From: Romboutsia hominis
Lineage (GTDB): Bacteria > Bacillota > Clostridia > Peptostreptococcales > Peptostreptococcaceae
Assembly: GCF_900002575.1 (NCBI RefSeq)
Contig: NZ_LN650648.1
Location: 2,975,674 to 3,039,673 of the forward strand
Reading direction: 5' to 3'
Length of the DNA stretch: 64,000 nt
Position numbers and translations under genes: made by a program. The notes beneath the pieces were generated by a model. The model was not told the origin of the DNA, did no database searches, and worked only from the letters and a program-made list of their open reading frames with translations. Positions within the stretch are counted from its first letter, which is position 1. The number at the start of each line of letters is the position of its first letter. Of the stretch, positions 31,517 to 42,425 are shown piece by piece.

Positions 31517-31702
31517 ATGGCTAAATTACAAATAAAATTAGTTAGAAGTATAATAGGAACTACTCCTAACCAAAAGAAAAACGTAGAAGCGTTAGGATTA
31601 AGAAAAAGAGAACAAGTAGTTGTTAAAGAAGATAATGCCCAAATAAGAGGGATGATAGCTAAGGTTAGTCACTTAGTAGAAGTAACTGAAATAGCTGAGT
31701 AA
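31517..31702 (+). CDS. rpmD: 50S ribosomal protein L30
   Basis: 61 aa: [20 protein letters not shown] then [27 protein letters not shown] lies before the ATG, 14 bp after rpsE. Confidence 0.97.
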   Translation: MAKLQIKLVRSIIGTTPNQKKNVEALGLRKREQVVVKEDNAQIRGMIAKVSHLVEVTEIAE

Positions 31703-31735
31703 TAAATAGATAAGACGAATAAGGAGGTGCAATCC

Positions 31736-32179
31736 ATGAAGTTACATGAGTTAAAACCTGCTGAAGGTGCAGTAAGAGCTAAGAAAAGATTAGGTAGAGG
31801 TACTGCTACTGGACAAGGTAAGACTGCAGGACGTGGACAAAAAGGACAATGGTCTCGTTCAGGTGGTGGAGTTAGAGTTGGATTCGAAGGTGGACAAATG
31901 CCACTTGCTAGAAGACTTCCTAAGAGAGGATTCAACAACATATTCAAGAAAGTTTATACAGAAGTTAATGTAGCTGCTTTAAACAGATTCGAAAACGGAA
32001 CTGAAATAACTGCTGAAGTTTTAAAGGCTGCTAGAGTTATAAGCAAAATAGAAAAAGACGGCATAAAGATCTTAGGTGAAGGAAACTTAGAAAAGGCGTT
32101 AACAGTTAAGGCTGCTAAGTTTACTGCTTCAGCTCAAGAAAAAATAGAAAAAGCTGGAGGAAAGGCAGAATTAGTTTAA
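31736..32179 (+). CDS. rplO: 50S ribosomal protein L15
   Basis: 147 aa from ATG 31736 ([20 protein letters not shown]), with AAGGAGGTG upstream; the GTG at 31727 belongs to that site. The glycine- and arginine-rich N-terminal extension ([19 protein letters not shown]) penetrates the 50S core. Directly upstream of secY, as usual. Confidence 0.97.
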   Translation: MKLHELKPAEGAVRAKKRLGRGTATGQGKTAGRGQKGQWSRSGGGVRVGFEGGQMPLARRLPKRGFNNIFKKVYTEVNVAALNRFENGTEITAEVLKAARVISKIEKDGIKILGEGNLEKALTVKAAKFTASAQEKIEKAGGKAELV

Positions 32180-32219
32180 TCTAATCTGCTGCTCTTAGCC
32201 GAATAGGCGGGGTGATATC

Positions 32220-33488
32220 GTGCTGTCAAACTTAAAACAAGCTTGGAAGCTTAAAGATGTAAGAAGAAAAATATTATATACTTTGATGATGATTGTAGTA
32301 TTTAGGATAGGTGCAGCTATACCTGTTCCTGGAGTTGATACAAGTATTATAAAGGGAATGGTTGACTCAAATGGTCTTCTTTCCCTATATAATCTGTTCA
32401 CTGGAGGTGCATTTAGTAACTTTACACTATTTGCATTAGGTGTAGGACCATATATCACAGCATCTATCATAATACAACTTCTAACTGTAGGTTTTGAAAG
32501 TTTGGAAGAACTTCAAAAGTCTGGTGAAGAAGGAAAGAAAAAGATTAATAAATATACTAAGTACATTGCATTAGCATTAGCTTTTGTTCAAGCTATAGCG
32601 ATAACGCTAGGTATTGTAAGAGGAGCTTTAAAAAGTGATAATGCATTCTTTATTATAACAGTTATATTGACATTAGTATCAGCAAGTATGCTTCTAATGT
32701 GGATAGGGGACAAAATTACTGAAAAAGGATTAGGTAATGGAAGTTCTATTATAATATTTATAGGTATTATCTCAAGAATACCAGTAGATGTTATATCAAC
32801 TGTAAACTTAGTAAAAAGTGGCAAAATAGCTATATGGGCAGTAGCTCTGTTAGCAGTAGTAATACTTTTAACAATAACTGCAGTCACATATATACAAGAA
32901 GCCACAAGAAAAATCCCAGTACAATATGCAAAAAGAGTTGTTGGAAGAAAGATGTATGGAGGACAAAGTTCTCATATACCTATGAAAGTTAATCAATCGG
33001 GAGTTATACCAGTAATTTTCGCTAGTTCACTTTTAGCATTCCCTCAAACTTTAGCAATGTTTATGGGTGCAGATGCTCAAGCTTTTGTGCAAACATATTT
33101 AAATCCAGTACAATCTCCAGGAGTTTGGATTTATAGAGCGCTTGAAGTTCTGCTGATAGTATTCTTCTCTTATTTCTATACTACTGTATCATTTAATACA
33201 GAAGATATAGCAAATAATATGAAAAATAACGGTGGGTTTATACCAGGTATTAGACCAGGACAACCTACAATAGATTATTTAAATAGAATATTATCAAGAC
33301 TTACTCTAGCTGGAGCTTTATTCTTAGCTTGTATCGTTATGGTATCTGCTATAATAATGTTCTTTATGAAACTTCAAATAACACTAGTAGGTACATCTTT
33401 ACTAATAGTTGTTGGTGTTGCATTAGAACTTAAGAGACAGTTAGAATCAAATCTGGTTATGAGAACATACCAAGGTTTCTTAAAATAA
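32220..33488 (+). CDS. secY: preprotein translocase subunit SecY
   Basis: 422 aa integral membrane protein with ten predicted membrane helices. It contains the plug/TM2a region GLLSLYNLFTGGAFSNFTLF, the cytoplasmic loop after TM6 (YAKRVVGRKMYGGQSSHIP) and GGFIPGIRPGQPT. Starts with GTG 32220 and an AGGCGGGGTG site. Partner SecE is at 6941. It heads the adk-map group inside the superoperon. Confidence 0.97.
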   Translation: MLSNLKQAWKLKDVRRKILYTLMMIVVFRIGAAIPVPGVDTSIIKGMVDSNGLLSLYNLFTGGAFSNFTLFALGVGPYITASIIIQLLTVGFESLEELQKSGEEGKKKINKYTKYIALALAFVQAIAITLGIVRGALKSDNAFFIITVILTLVSASMLLMWIGDKITEKGLGNGSSIIIFIGIISRIPVDVISTVNLVKSGKIAIWAVALLAVVILLTITAVTYIQEATRKIPVQYAKRVVGRKMYGGQSSHIPMKVNQSGVIPVIFASSLLAFPQTLAMFMGADAQAFVQTYLNPVQSPGVWIYRALEVLLIVFFSYFYTTVSFNTEDIANNMKNNGGFIPGIRPGQPTIDYLNRILSRLTLAGALFLACIVMVSAIIMFFMKLQITLVGTSLLIVVGVALELKRQLESNLVMRTYQGFLK

Positions 33489-33503
33489 ATTGGAGATGAT
33501 AGT

Positions 33504-34154
33504 ATGAGAATAATATTACTTGGACCTCCTGGTGCTGGTAAAGGTACTCAGGCAGCAGGTATTGTTGAAAAATACAATATACCTCATATATCAACAGGTG
33601 ATATATTCAGAAAGAACATAAAAGAAGGAACAGAGCTTGGAAAGAAAGCTAAAGAATATATAGATCAAGGATTATTAGTTCCAGATGAGTTAACTGTAGG
33701 TTTAGTTACAGACAGAGTATCTCAAGATGACTGTAAGAATGGATTTATGTTAGATGGATTCCCAAGAAATGTTGCTCAAGCTCAACATTTAGATACGTTC
33801 TTAAATAAAACTAATATAGCTTTAGACAAGGTAGTTAATATCGAAGTTGATAAGGAAATATTAGTTGGTAGAGCTGTAGGAAGAAGAATATGTAAATCTT
33901 GCGGTGCTACGTATCATGTTAAGTTTAATCCTCCTAAAGTTGAAGGAGTATGTGATGTATGCCAAGGTGAATTATACCAAAGAGCAGATGACACAGAAGA
34001 AACTGTATCAAAGAGAATACAAGTTTACTTAGATGAAACTAGACCATTAGTTGACTATTATAGCAAACAAGGTATAATAGCTAACATAGATGGGCAACAA
34101 TCTATAGATAAGGTATTTGAAGATATAGTAAACGCTTTAGGAAGTGAAAAATAA
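33504..34154 (+). CDS. adk: adenylate kinase, zinc-lid type
   Basis: 216 aa. It interconverts ATP+AMP and 2 ADP. P-loop [14 protein letters not shown]-binding STGDIFR and DGFPRN, and a LID with four cysteines (CKSCG ... CDVCQ) that bind zinc, the usual Gram-positive form. The map gene starts on the last base of the adk stop codon, so translation is coupled. Confidence 0.97.
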   Translation: MRIILLGPPGAGKGTQAAGIVEKYNIPHISTGDIFRKNIKEGTELGKKAKEYIDQGLLVPDELTVGLVTDRVSQDDCKNGFMLDGFPRNVAQAQHLDTFLNKTNIALDKVVNIEVDKEILVGRAVGRRICKSCGATYHVKFNPPKVEGVCDVCQGELYQRADDTEETVSKRIQVYLDETRPLVDYYSKQGIIANIDGQQSIDKVFEDIVNALGSEK

Positions 34155-34903
34155 TGATTACATTAAAATCTAAAAAAGAAATAGAACTTATGAGAGAGGC
34201 GGGCAAAATTGTCGCTGAAACTCATGAGATATTGAAATCAGCTGTTATTCCGGGAATATCTACACTAGAGTTAGATAAAATAGCTGAAGAGAATATAAGA
34301 AAATATAATGCAATTCCATCTTTTAAAGGTTATGGAGGTTTCCCAGGATCTATATGTGCTTCTATAAATGAAGAGGTAGTTCATGGTATACCAAATGCTA
34401 ACAGAATTTTAAAAGAAGGCGACATTATAAGTTTAGATGTAGGTGCCTATTATAAAGGATATCATTCAGACTCTGCGAAAACTCATGGGGTAGGAATAAT
34501 ATCTGAAGAAGATAGGAAATTAATAGAAGTAACAAAAGAAAGCTTCTATGAAGGTTTAAAATTTGCTAAACTAGGATATAGATTATCTGATATCTCACAC
34601 GCAGTACAAGCACACGTTGAAAAACATGGTTTTTCAGTAGTTAGAGATTTAGTTGGTCATGGAGTTGGAACTGAACTTCATGAAGATCCTCAAATACCTA
34701 ACTATGGTCCAGCAGGTAAAGGTCCAAGACTTTTAGAAGGAATGGTCTTAGCTGTAGAGCCAATGGTTAACGCTGGTAAATATCACGTTAAAACATTAGC
34801 AGATGACTGGACAATTGTCACAATAGATGGCAAAAAATCAGCTCATTATGAGCATACAATAGCAATCACTGAAGATGAGCCGCTGATATTATCAGCACTT
34901 TAA
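34154..34903 (+). CDS. map: methionine aminopeptidase, type I
   Basis: 249 aa. Removes the initiator methionine from nascent proteins. Metal ligands are in [16 protein letters not shown] (two aspartates), [12 protein letters not shown] (histidine), EPMV (glutamate) and YEHTIAI (glutamate). Overlaps the end of adk by one base. Confidence 0.97.
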   Translation: MITLKSKKEIELMREAGKIVAETHEILKSAVIPGISTLELDKIAEENIRKYNAIPSFKGYGGFPGSICASINEEVVHGIPNANRILKEGDIISLDVGAYYKGYHSDSAKTHGVGIISEEDRKLIEVTKESFYEGLKFAKLGYRLSDISHAVQAHVEKHGFSVVRDLVGHGVGTELHEDPQIPNYGPAGKGPRLLEGMVLAVEPMVNAGKYHVKTLADDWTIVTIDGKKSAHYEHTIAITEDEPLILSAL

Positions 34904-34922
34904 TCATAAAGTAGGTGAATAA

Positions 34923-35201
34923 ATGCTATTAAATAAGCTAAGTATAGGTCAAGTTGTAAAAGCTTTATCAGGTAGAGAACAAGGAAGACTATTTTTTATA
35001 GTAGAAGTAGTTGACCATGAATATGTTTTAATATCTGATGGTAAGACAAGAAAACTTGGTAAGCCTAAGCTAAAAAAAGTTAAGCACTTAAAGATATATG
35101 ACTTTATTAGCGAAGAAGCAAAACAAATGATTATATCTAAGCAGAATAATACAGATGCTTTTTTAAGAGCTCAACTTACTAAGTTAGATCAAAGGATTTA
35201 A
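34923..35201 (+). CDS. KOW-domain RNA-binding protein (L14e-like)
   Basis: 92 aa. Residues 7-60 form a KOW/SH3-like beta-barrel (SIGQVVKALSGREQGRLFFI ... YVLISDGKTRKLGKPKLKKV) resembling eukaryotic L14e. The C-terminal 30 residues look helical. Related small proteins sit between map and infA in many Firmicutes, without a settled function. The start has a weak GTAGGTG site. Ribosome or rRNA association is inference. Confidence 0.85.
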   Translation: MLLNKLSIGQVVKALSGREQGRLFFIVEVVDHEYVLISDGKTRKLGKPKLKKVKHLKIYDFISEEAKQMIISKQNNTDAFLRAQLTKLDQRI

Positions 35202-35229
35202 CTTATTGAAATGGAGGTTTGGTTAGTTA

Positions 35230-35448
35230 ATGGCCAAAAAAGATGTTATAGAACTAGAAGGTACAGTTACAGAAAACTTACCTAATGCTATGTTTAAAGT
35301 AAAATTAGAAAATGGACATGAAGTATTATGTCACTTATCTGGAAAGCTAAGAATGAACTTCATAAGAATCCTTGAAGGTGATAAGGTGAATGTTGAGCTT
35401 TCTCCATATGACCTTACAAGAGGAAGAATCACTTGGCGTAAGAAGTAG
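35230..35448 (+). CDS. infA: translation initiation factor IF-1
   Basis: 72 aa OB-fold: [39 protein letters not shown] and the end segment [14 protein letters not shown]. Occupies the 30S A site during initiation. GGAGG lies upstream of the ATG. Confidence 0.98.
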   Translation: MAKKDVIELEGTVTENLPNAMFKVKLENGHEVLCHLSGKLRMNFIRILEGDKVNVELSPYDLTRGRITWRKK

Positions 35449-35464
35449 ACTATTTTAATATTAG

Positions 35465-35596
<132 letters not shown>

Positions 35597-35749
35597 TAAA
35601 TTATACTAGTAATTTGTAAAATTTTGTAGTATAATATTTAATTGTGATATTAGCAATTAAACTTTAAAATCGTTGAAATCTGTTTCGGATTTAACATGAA
35701 TTAACACAAGTTTAGAATCGAAAAAATTAAGTGTAGGAGGTGCGAACTA
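35597..35749 (+). promoter_or_regulatory. rpmJ-rpsM gap with possible internal promoter and leader hairpin
   Basis: A perfect TATAAT at 35630-35635 has no convincing -35 partner. Downstream, GTTGAAATC and GGATTTAAC can pair imperfectly around TGTTTC (about 35673-35696). In E. coli S4 controls the alpha operon at a leader before rpsM; a similar role here is speculative. Confidence 0.35.
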
Positions 35750-36121
35750 ATGGCAAGAATAGCTGGGGTAGATTTACCTAGAGAAAAAAGAGCGGAAATA
35801 GGCTTAACTTATATATACGGTATAGGTAAGGCAACTGCTAACGAAATATTAGCTAAAGCTGACATAGATCCTAACGTAAGAATAAAAGACTTATCAGAAG
35901 AGCAAGTTAACGAATTAAGAAAGATAATAGATAATGATTTCTTAGTTGAAGGTGACTTAAGAAGAGAAATCGCTTTAAATATAAAGAGATTAAGAGATAT
36001 AAAATGTTACAGAGGTATGAGACATGCTAAAGGTCTTCCACTAAGAGGACAAAGAACTAAGACTAACGCTAGAACTAGAAAAGGTCCTAGAAAAACTGTA
36101 TCTCGTAAGAAGAAGAAGTAA
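35750..36121 (+). CDS. rpsM: 30S ribosomal protein S13
   Basis: 123 aa: [34 protein letters not shown] and the basic tail [20 protein letters not shown]. Head protein bridging to the 50S. TAGGAGGTG precedes the ATG. Confidence 0.98.
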   Translation: MARIAGVDLPREKRAEIGLTYIYGIGKATANEILAKADIDPNVRIKDLSEEQVNELRKIIDNDFLVEGDLRREIALNIKRLRDIKCYRGMRHAKGLPLRGQRTKTNARTRKGPRKTVSRKKKK

Positions 36122-36150
36122 TAAATAAAAACTAGATAGGAGGGAAAACA

Positions 36151-36546
36151 ATGGCTAAGCAAAAGAAAGTTACACGTGTAAGAAGAAAAGAGCGTAAAAA
36201 TATAGAACGTGGGCAAGCTCATATACAATCTACTTTCAACAATACAATAATAACTTTAACTGATGTTCATGGGAACGCTATATCAGCTGCATCTTCAGGA
36301 CAATTAGGATTCAAAGGATCAAGAAAAGCGACTCCTTTCGCATCTCAAATGGCTGCTGAAACTGCTGCTAAAGCTGCAATGGAACACGGTTTAAAAACTG
36401 TTGAAGTATTCGTAAAGGGGCCAGGTTCAGGAAGAGAAGCTGCTATAAGAGCATTACAAGCTACTGGATTAGAAGTAACTATGATAAAGGACGTTACTCC
36501 AATCCCTCACAATGGATGTAGACCACCAAAGAGAAGAAGAGTGTAA
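36151..36546 (+). CDS. rpsK: 30S ribosomal protein S11
   Basis: 131 aa: [20 protein letters not shown] and the C-terminal [18 protein letters not shown], whose Asn-Gly is a known isoaspartate site in the family. Platform protein. TAGGAGGG precedes the ATG. Confidence 0.98.
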   Translation: MAKQKKVTRVRRKERKNIERGQAHIQSTFNNTIITLTDVHGNAISAASSGQLGFKGSRKATPFASQMAAETAAKAAMEHGLKTVEVFVKGPGSGREAAIRALQATGLEVTMIKDVTPIPHNGCRPPKRRRV

Positions 36547-36580
36547 TTATATAAACAAGTAAATTAGGAGGTGTAAAGAC

Positions 36581-37204
36581 ATGGCAAGATACACAGGTGC
36601 ATCATGCAGACAATGTCGTAGAGAAGGAATGAAATTATTCCTTAAAGGTGACAGATGTTATACTGATAAATGTGCTATAGTTAAGAGAAACTATGCTCCA
36701 GGACAACATGGACAAGGAAGAAAGAAAGTTTCTAACTATGGATTACAATTAAGAGAAAAGCAAAAAGTTAAGAGAATATACGGAGTTTTAGAAACTCAAT
36801 TCAGAAACCTATACGAGCGTGCTGAAAAAATGGCTGGTATAACAGGGGAAAACTTATTAAGCTTATTAGAAAGAAGATTAGACAATGTTGTTTACAGAAT
36901 GGGATTAGCTTCATCTAGAAAAGAAGCTAGACAATTAGTAGGACACGGTCACTTCTTATTAAACGGACACAAGGCTGATATAGCTTCTATAACAGTTAAG
37001 CCAGGTGACGTTATAACAGTTAAAGAAAGATCAAAATCATCTGCTAAATTCAAAGCTTTAGTAGAAAACAATACAAGAATAGCTCCTAAGTGGTTAGAAA
37101 CTAACTTAGACGAAATGAGCGCTAAAGTTGTTGCTAACCCATCAAGAGAAGATATAGATCTTGAAATAGCAGAGCACTTAATAATAGAGCTTTACTCTAA
37201 GTAA
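36581..37204 (+). CDS. rpsD: 30S ribosomal protein S4, zinc-binding form
   Basis: 207 aa. C9, C12, C26 and C31 form a zinc site at the N-terminus (CRQC ... CYTDKC). The S4 RNA-binding domain follows ([31 protein letters not shown]). Nucleates 30S assembly and in E. coli represses the alpha operon. TTAGGAGGTG precedes the ATG. Confidence 0.98.
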   Translation: MARYTGASCRQCRREGMKLFLKGDRCYTDKCAIVKRNYAPGQHGQGRKKVSNYGLQLREKQKVKRIYGVLETQFRNLYERAEKMAGITGENLLSLLERRLDNVVYRMGLASSRKEARQLVGHGHFLLNGHKADIASITVKPGDVITVKERSKSSAKFKALVENNTRIAPKWLETNLDEMSAKVVANPSREDIDLEIAEHLIIELYSK

Positions 37205-37281
37205 TAAATATATTTTAAAATTTATTTTTGAGATTTTGTTTACCCTCAGTGGATTAATAAATTTAAAGGAGGGTTTTGTCC

Positions 37282-38229
37282 ATGATAGAAATAGAAAAAC
37301 CAAAAGTAGATATAATAGAGCTTAGCGAAGATTATAGATATGGAAAGTTTGTCATAGAGCCTCTTGAAAGAGGCTATGGCATAACTGTAGGTAATGCTTT
37401 AAGAAGAATATTATTATCATCTTTACCAGGTGTAGCAGTTAATGCTATAAAAATAGATGGAGTTCTTCATGAATTCTCAACTGTTGCTGGTGTTAAAGAA
37501 GATGTTACTGAAATAATATTAGCATTAAAAGAACTTTCAGCTACTATAGATGGTGAAGGAAGCAGAACTCTTAAAATAGAGGCTGAGGGTCCATGTACTA
37601 TAACTGGTGCTGATATAATATGTCCTTCTGATGTTGAAGTATTAAGCAAAGATTTAAAAATAGCAACATTAGATGACAATGCTAAGTTAAATATGGAAAT
37701 AATGATAGATAAAGGTAGAGGTTATGTTTCTGCTGAAGAAAACAAGACAGAGCATATGCCTATAGGAGTTTTACCTGTAGATTCAATCTATACTCCTATT
37801 GAAAAAGTGAGCTACCATGTTGAAAATACAAGAGTAGGTCAAAAGTCAGACTATGACAAATTAACACTAGAAGTTTGGACTAATGGAAGCATAAACCCTC
37901 AAGAGGGAATATCTCTTGCAGCTAAAGTTTTAGTTGAACATTTAAATCTATTCATAGACTTAACAGAGCATGTAAGCAATGTTGAGATAATGGTAGAAAA
38001 AGAAGAAGACCAAAAAGAAAAAGTTCTTGAAATGACTATAGAAGAATTAGATTTATCAGTTAGATCTTACAACTGTTTAAAGAGAGCGGGAATAAACACA
38101 GTTGAAGAATTAGCTAATAAGTCTGAGGACGATATGATGAAGGTTAGAAATCTAGGGAAAAAATCTTTAGAAGAAGTAATCCAAAAGTTAGAAGAACTTG
38201 GATTAGGTCTAAAACCAAGCGAAGAATAG
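37282..38229 (+). CDS. rpoA: DNA-directed RNA polymerase subunit alpha
   Basis: 315 aa from ATG 37282, with AAAGGAGGG 8 bp upstream. The N-terminal dimerisation domain includes [20 protein letters not shown] and [12 protein letters not shown]; after a linker, the C-terminal domain ([20 protein letters not shown]) binds UP elements and activators. Its AT-rich UP-element contacts are relevant to the rRNA promoters in this window. Confidence 0.98.
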   Translation: MIEIEKPKVDIIELSEDYRYGKFVIEPLERGYGITVGNALRRILLSSLPGVAVNAIKIDGVLHEFSTVAGVKEDVTEIILALKELSATIDGEGSRTLKIEAEGPCTITGADIICPSDVEVLSKDLKIATLDDNAKLNMEIMIDKGRGYVSAEENKTEHMPIGVLPVDSIYTPIEKVSYHVENTRVGQKSDYDKLTLEVWTNGSINPQEGISLAAKVLVEHLNLFIDLTEHVSNVEIMVEKEEDQKEKVLEMTIEELDLSVRSYNCLKRAGINTVEELANKSEDDMMKVRNLGKKSLEEVIQKLEELGLGLKPSEE

Positions 38230-38248
38230 TTAGTGAAGGAGGGATATC

Positions 38249-38590
38249 ATGGCTACTTACCGTAAATTAGGACGTGAGACAGCTCACAGAAACCTTATGT
38301 TAAGAAACTTAGTAACTGATTTACTAAGAAATGGAAGAATAGAAACTACTGTTACTAGAGCTAAGGAAACTAGAAGAATGGCAGAAAAGATGATAACTCT
38401 TGCTAAAAGAGGAGATCTTCATGCTAGAAGACAAGTTTTAGCTTATGTTATAGATGAAACTGTAGTAAACAACTTATTCACTGAAATAGCTCCAAAATAT
38501 GCTGAGAGAAACGGTGGATACACAAGAATAATAAAGAAGGGTCCAAGAAGAGGGGACGCTGCTGAAATGGCATTTATAGAATTAGTATAA
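38249..38590 (+). CDS. rplQ: 50S ribosomal protein L17
   Basis: 113 aa: [20 protein letters not shown] and [18 protein letters not shown]. Last ribosomal gene of the superoperon; a terminator follows immediately. GAAGGAGGG precedes the ATG. Confidence 0.98.
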   Translation: MATYRKLGRETAHRNLMLRNLVTDLLRNGRIETTVTRAKETRRMAEKMITLAKRGDLHARRQVLAYVIDETVVNNLFTEIAPKYAERNGGYTRIIKKGPRRGDAAEMAFIELV

Positions 38591-38598
38591 TTCTTGTG

Positions 38599-38629
38599 AA
38601 GGATTAAGCTTATAGCTTAATCCTTTTTT
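38599..38629 (+). terminator. intrinsic terminator ending the superoperon
   Basis: AAGGATTAAGCT / AGCTTAATCCTT, 12-bp perfect stem with a three-base loop, followed by TTTT. Confidence 0.92.
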
Positions 38630-38680
38630 AAATATAAATTTGTACAAAAATAATATCTTTAATCCACTGTAGGTTTGTTT

Positions 38681-38728
38681 TATAGCCTTTATAAACTATG
38701 ATAGATTCTATAGTTTATAAAGGCTATA
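38681..38728. repeat. 19-bp perfect inverted repeat, role unknown
   Basis: TATAGCCTTTATAAACTAT (38681-38699) and its exact reverse complement (38710-38728) flank a 10-base loop; ATTTTTAT follows on the right. It sits 52 bp beyond the superoperon terminator. It could be a second terminator or a remnant of a small mobile repeat. The rest of the 494-bp gap 38591-39084 holds only the ecfA1 promoter and no gene. Confidence 0.75.
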
Positions 38729-38964
38729 TTTTTATATTCAGATAAAGTTAGGTGCAAAAAACAAACTTACAAAGGATAAAAATTACGGGGGAATAGTAGA
38801 TAAAATCTATGATGTATAATTTGAAATATGATCCTTGTTTAGATATATTTATAGTTCATAAAATATAATTGAACATATAATTATAAAATTAAGAAAAATG
38901 TATGCTAGCGGCAGATATAAGTAGATTTTAAGATAAACGTACTTGTGTTTTTTGCGATGAACTA

Positions 38965-38973
38965 TGATATAAT
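38965..38973 (+). promoter_or_regulatory. extended -10 promoter for ecfA1-ecfA2-ecfT
   Basis: TGATATAAT is a perfect extended -10 element. The -35 region (TTGTGT, 19 bp upstream) is weak. The start of ecfA1 is about 110 bp downstream. Confidence 0.55.
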
Positions 38974-39084
38974 ACTAGTCAAAATGGTTTTTGTTTAAAA
39001 AATAGAGTTTATTAACACTAATAAGGTATTAGTTATTTATATATGACGAAGTTGCTTTAATTACTTATGAAAAGGAGTAAATAA

Positions 39085-39915
39085 ATGAACAATATAGTAA
39101 AAGTGAATAATATATCTTATGAGTATATTACAGAAGATAGCACTTTTAAAGCAATAGACAGATTAACACTAGATGTAAAAGAAGGTGAATTTGTTGCTAT
39201 AATTGGTCACAATGGTTCTGGAAAGTCTACATTATCTAAGAACTTAAATGCTATACTGGTTCCCACTGAAGGAGATATACTTATAGATGGAATGAATACA
39301 AAAGAAGAAGATAAATTATGGGATATAAGGCAAACAGCAGGTATGGTATTTCAAAATCCAGATAACCAAATTGTTGCTACAATAGTAGAGGAAGATGTTG
39401 CTTTTGGCCCAGAAAACCTAGGGATAGATCCTATAGAAATAAAACATAGGGTTGAAGAATCGTTAAAGAGTGTCGGTATGTATGAGTTAAGAGATAGACA
39501 ACCACACCTATTATCAGGAGGACAAAAACAAAGAGTAGCTATAGCAGGAATAATAGCTATGAAGCCAAAATGTATAATATTTGATGAAGCAACGGCTATG
39601 TTAGACCCATCTGGAAGAAAAGAAGTAATGAAAACTATAAAAAAGTTAAACAAAGAAGAAAATATTACCGTATTACATATAACTCACTTTATGGAAGAGG
39701 CAGTAGAAGCTGATAGAGTTATAGTTATGGAAAAAGGTAAAAAAATATTAGAAGGAACTCCAAGAGAAGTATTTAGTCAAATAGATACATTAAAAGGTAT
39801 AGGATTAGATGTTCCTTATATGACGGAATTATCTAGTATGTTATATAAAGAAGGTATAGATATAAAAAAAGATATATTAACTGTAGATGAGATGGTGATG
39901 GAATTATGTCGATAG
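39085..39915 (+). CDS. ecfA1: ECF transporter ATPase A1
   Basis: 276 aa ABC ATPase of the energy-coupling-factor module, which powers vitamin and metal uptake with exchangeable S components. Walker [11 protein letters not shown]-loop VFQNPDNQ, signature [13 protein letters not shown], Walker [16 protein letters not shown] and H-loop HITHF are all present. AAAAGGAG precedes the ATG. The downstream ATPase overlaps by 10 bp. Location after rplQ is conserved in Firmicutes. No S component is encoded here. Confidence 0.95.
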   Translation: MNNIVKVNNISYEYITEDSTFKAIDRLTLDVKEGEFVAIIGHNGSGKSTLSKNLNAILVPTEGDILIDGMNTKEEDKLWDIRQTAGMVFQNPDNQIVATIVEEDVAFGPENLGIDPIEIKHRVEESLKSVGMYELRDRQPHLLSGGQKQRVAIAGIIAMKPKCIIFDEATAMLDPSGRKEVMKTIKKLNKEENITVLHITHFMEEAVEADRVIVMEKGKKILEGTPREVFSQIDTLKGIGLDVPYMTELSSMLYKEGIDIKKDILTVDEMVMELCR

Positions 39916-40772
39916 AGATAAAAGGTTTAACTCATATATATAACGAAGGAATGCCTTTTGCTAGTAAGGCGTTAGACAATGTTAGTTTTGAAATTAAAGA
40001 TAGAGATTTTGTAGGGTTAATAGGACATACTGGTTCTGGTAAATCAACATTAATACAGCATTTAAATGGGATATTAAAGCCTCATTCTGGAGAGATAAAT
40101 ATAAATGGATTTAACATAACAGATCCAAGCTTAAACCTAACAGAAGTTAGAAAAAGGGTAGGAGTAGTGTTTCAATACCCTGAATATCAATTATTTGAAG
40201 AAACAATAGAGAAAGATATAGCTTTTGGACCTAATAATTTAGGCTTAGACCCTGAAGAAGTTGATCGTAGGGTAAAAGCATCAATGGAAGCTGTTGGGCT
40301 TGATTATGAATTATTTAAAGATAAATCTCCATTTGAATTATCAGGAGGTCAAAAAAGAAGAGTAGCAATAGCTGGAGTTATAGCTATGAAACCAGAAGTA
40401 CTTATTTTAGATGAACCTGCAGCTGGATTAGATCCAGGTGGAAGGGATGAAATATTTAATTTAATAAAAACACTGCATAAAGAAAATAATATGACAATAA
40501 TATTATCTTCTCATAGTATGGATGATATGGCTAGATTAGCAAAGACTTTGATAGTTATGAATAAAGGGAAAGTAGAATTTATAGGGACTCCTAAAGAAGT
40601 GTTTAAATCTAACTCTTCAAGACTTAAGGAAATAGGTCTTGATATACCTCAAGTATTAGAGTTAGCAATAAAGCTAAGAGAAAATGGATTTGACATAAAA
40701 GAAGATATCATAACTATACAAGAAGCTAAGGAAGAAATATTAAGAGTTATGAGAGGTAAAAAGAAATGTTAA
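39906..40772 (+). CDS. ecfA2: ECF transporter ATPase A2
   Basis: 288 aa partner ATPase. Walker [11 protein letters not shown]-loop VFQYPEYQ, signature [13 protein letters not shown], Walker [16 protein letters not shown] and switch histidine SSHSMDD. It overlaps ecfA1 upstream and ecfT downstream by 7 bp, indicating tightly coupled translation of the three module components. Confidence 0.95.
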   Translation: MSIEIKGLTHIYNEGMPFASKALDNVSFEIKDRDFVGLIGHTGSGKSTLIQHLNGILKPHSGEININGFNITDPSLNLTEVRKRVGVVFQYPEYQLFEETIEKDIAFGPNNLGLDPEEVDRRVKASMEAVGLDYELFKDKSPFELSGGQKRRVAIAGVIAMKPEVLILDEPAAGLDPGGRDEIFNLIKTLHKENNMTIILSSHSMDDMARLAKTLIVMNKGKVEFIGTPKEVFKSNSSRLKEIGLDIPQVLELAIKLRENGFDIKEDIITIQEAKEEILRVMRGKKKC

Positions 40773-41563
40773 AAGATATAACTATAGGGCAGTATTATCC
40801 TGTAAATTCGGTAATTCACAAGCTAGATGCTAGAGTTAAGCTTATAGCCACTTTCATTTTTATGATATCTCTATTTATAATAAATAAATTCTGGCCATAT
40901 GCTATTGTTTTGTTAGCTCTAGTAGCTATTATAAAATCATCAAAATTGCCAGGTAAATATATATTAAAAGGATTAAAACCATTAAGATGGATTATAATAT
41001 TTACATTTGTAATCAATGTATTTTTCTTACCAGGAGATGTCATTTGGTCATTTGGTTTCTTAAGAATTACAAGTCAAGGTTTAGAACAAGCTATATTTAT
41101 GGCTATAAGGCTTATATTCTTAGTTGTAGGGACTTCTTTACTTACCCTAACAACTACACCTATGGACCTAACAGACGGCATAGAGAGGCTTTTAAATCCA
41201 TTAAACAAGGTTGGATTTCCTGTACATGAATTAGCTATGATGATGACAATAGCTTTAAGATTTATACCTACTCTATTAGATGAAACTGATAAAATAATGA
41301 AAGCTCAAATGTCAAGAGGGGCAGATTTTGAAAGTAAAAATCTTATAAATAGAGCTAAAAACTTAGTGCCATTACTAGTACCTTTATTTGTAAGTGCATT
41401 TAGAAGAGCTGAAGAACTTGCTGCTGCAATGGAAGCTAGATGTTATAGAGGTGGATACAATAGGACAAAAATGAAACAAGCTATAATGACAAAAGCAGAT
41501 TATGTAGCTAATGGTATACAGATTGTATATTTGGTTATAATTATAGCTACTAGATTTATGTAA
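40766..41563 (+). CDS. ecfT: ECF transporter transmembrane subunit T
   Basis: 265 aa membrane protein with several hydrophobic spans (for example [20 protein letters not shown] and the segment around residue 75). The cytoplasmic coupling helices include the conserved [12 protein letters not shown] motif that contacts the two ATPases. Starts inside the end of ecfA2. Substrate range depends on S components encoded elsewhere. Confidence 0.94.
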   Translation: MLKDITIGQYYPVNSVIHKLDARVKLIATFIFMISLFIINKFWPYAIVLLALVAIIKSSKLPGKYILKGLKPLRWIIIFTFVINVFFLPGDVIWSFGFLRITSQGLEQAIFMAIRLIFLVVGTSLLTLTTTPMDLTDGIERLLNPLNKVGFPVHELAMMMTIALRFIPTLLDETDKIMKAQMSRGADFESKNLINRAKNLVPLLVPLFVSAFRRAEELAAAMEARCYRGGYNRTKMKQAIMTKADYVANGIQIVYLVIIIATRFM

Positions 41564-41574
41564 AGAGGAAGACT

Positions 41575-42306
41575 ATGAGAAATTTAAAACTTACGATACA
41601 GTATAATGGTCAAAACTATTGTGGATGGCAAAAGCAACCTGATTCTTTAGGTATACAAGGTACAATAGAAAAAGCCATTTATGACATAACTAGGGAAGAA
41701 GTTAAAATAACCGGATCCGGCAGAACTGATGCAGGAGTTCATGCTTTGGGTCAGGTAGCCAATTTTAAAACAAGCTCTAATATACCTGCAAGTAAAATGC
41801 CAAATGCATTAAATGCTAAGTTACCAAAAGATATATCTATAATAGACTGTATAGAGGTAGATGAAGATTTTCACTCAAGATATAGTTCAAAGAAAAAGAG
41901 ATATAGATATTTAATACACAATAGTCCATATAGAAATCCTATATATAAGGACATATCATATCATGTAAAATATGATCTCGATTTCGAAAAAATGTGTAAA
42001 GAAGCTAAGAGTCTAATTGGTGAATATGATTTTAAAGGGTTCATGAGTTCTGGATCTTCAGTTAAAGACACTATAAGAACGATATACGATATAACACTAA
42101 CTAAAGAAGATGGATTAATTGTTATGGAAGTAGAAGGTAATGGATTTTTATATAACATGGTAAGAATAATAGCAGGAACGTTAGTTGATATAGGTAGAGG
42201 TCGTATAACTAAAAACCTTGAAGAAGTAATAAAATCAAAAAATAGAGGAGAATGTGGACATACCGCTCCAGCACATGGATTATTTCTCAAAAAAGTTGAT
42301 TATTAG
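41575..42306 (+). CDS. truA: tRNA pseudouridine synthase A (positions 38-40)
   Basis: 243 aa. Catalytic aspartate lies in GSGRTDAGVHALGQVANF; other conserved parts are KRYRYLIH and FLYNMVRIIAGTLVDIGRG. It modifies the anticodon stem of many tRNAs. 11 bp after ecfT, with AGAGGA as ribosome binding site. The stop is followed at once by the rplM promoters. Confidence 0.96.
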   Translation: MRNLKLTIQYNGQNYCGWQKQPDSLGIQGTIEKAIYDITREEVKITGSGRTDAGVHALGQVANFKTSSNIPASKMPNALNAKLPKDISIIDCIEVDEDFHSRYSSKKKRYRYLIHNSPYRNPIYKDISYHVKYDLDFEKMCKEAKSLIGEYDFKGFMSSGSSVKDTIRTIYDITLTKEDGLIVMEVEGNGFLYNMVRIIAGTLVDIGRGRITKNLEEVIKSKNRGECGHTAPAHGLFLKKVDY

Positions 42307-42307
42307 C

Positions 42308-42336
42308 TTGACACACCAGGGGGCATATATTAAAAT
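42308..42336 (+). promoter_or_regulatory. promoter 1 for rplM-rpsI
   Basis: TTGACA at 42308-42313, 17-bp spacer, TAAAAT at 42331-42336. The -35 box starts 2 bp after the truA stop. It lies within imperfect dyads (TTGACACAC ... GTGTGTTAA). Confidence 0.8.
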
Positions 42337-42373
42337 AAGTTAGAGTGTGTTAATAAGTCCACTTGCCCCGGAC

Positions 42374-42401
42374 TTGACATAAACGGTAAAATTTTTATAG
42401 G
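42374..42401 (+). promoter_or_regulatory. possible promoter 2 for rplM-rpsI
   Basis: TTGACA at 42374-42379 with TATAGG at 42396-42401 (16-bp spacer). Its -35 overlaps the 3' arm of an AAGTCC/GGACTT hairpin (42355-42375). Confidence 0.5.
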
Positions 42402-42425
42402 AAAATAAGTTAAGGAGGGACAAAC

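Noticed and set aside
38591..39084. CRISPR array or riboswitch in the gap before ecfA1
   Set aside because: Only one inverted repeat is present, with no regularly spaced direct repeats, and no conserved vitamin-riboswitch core was seen.
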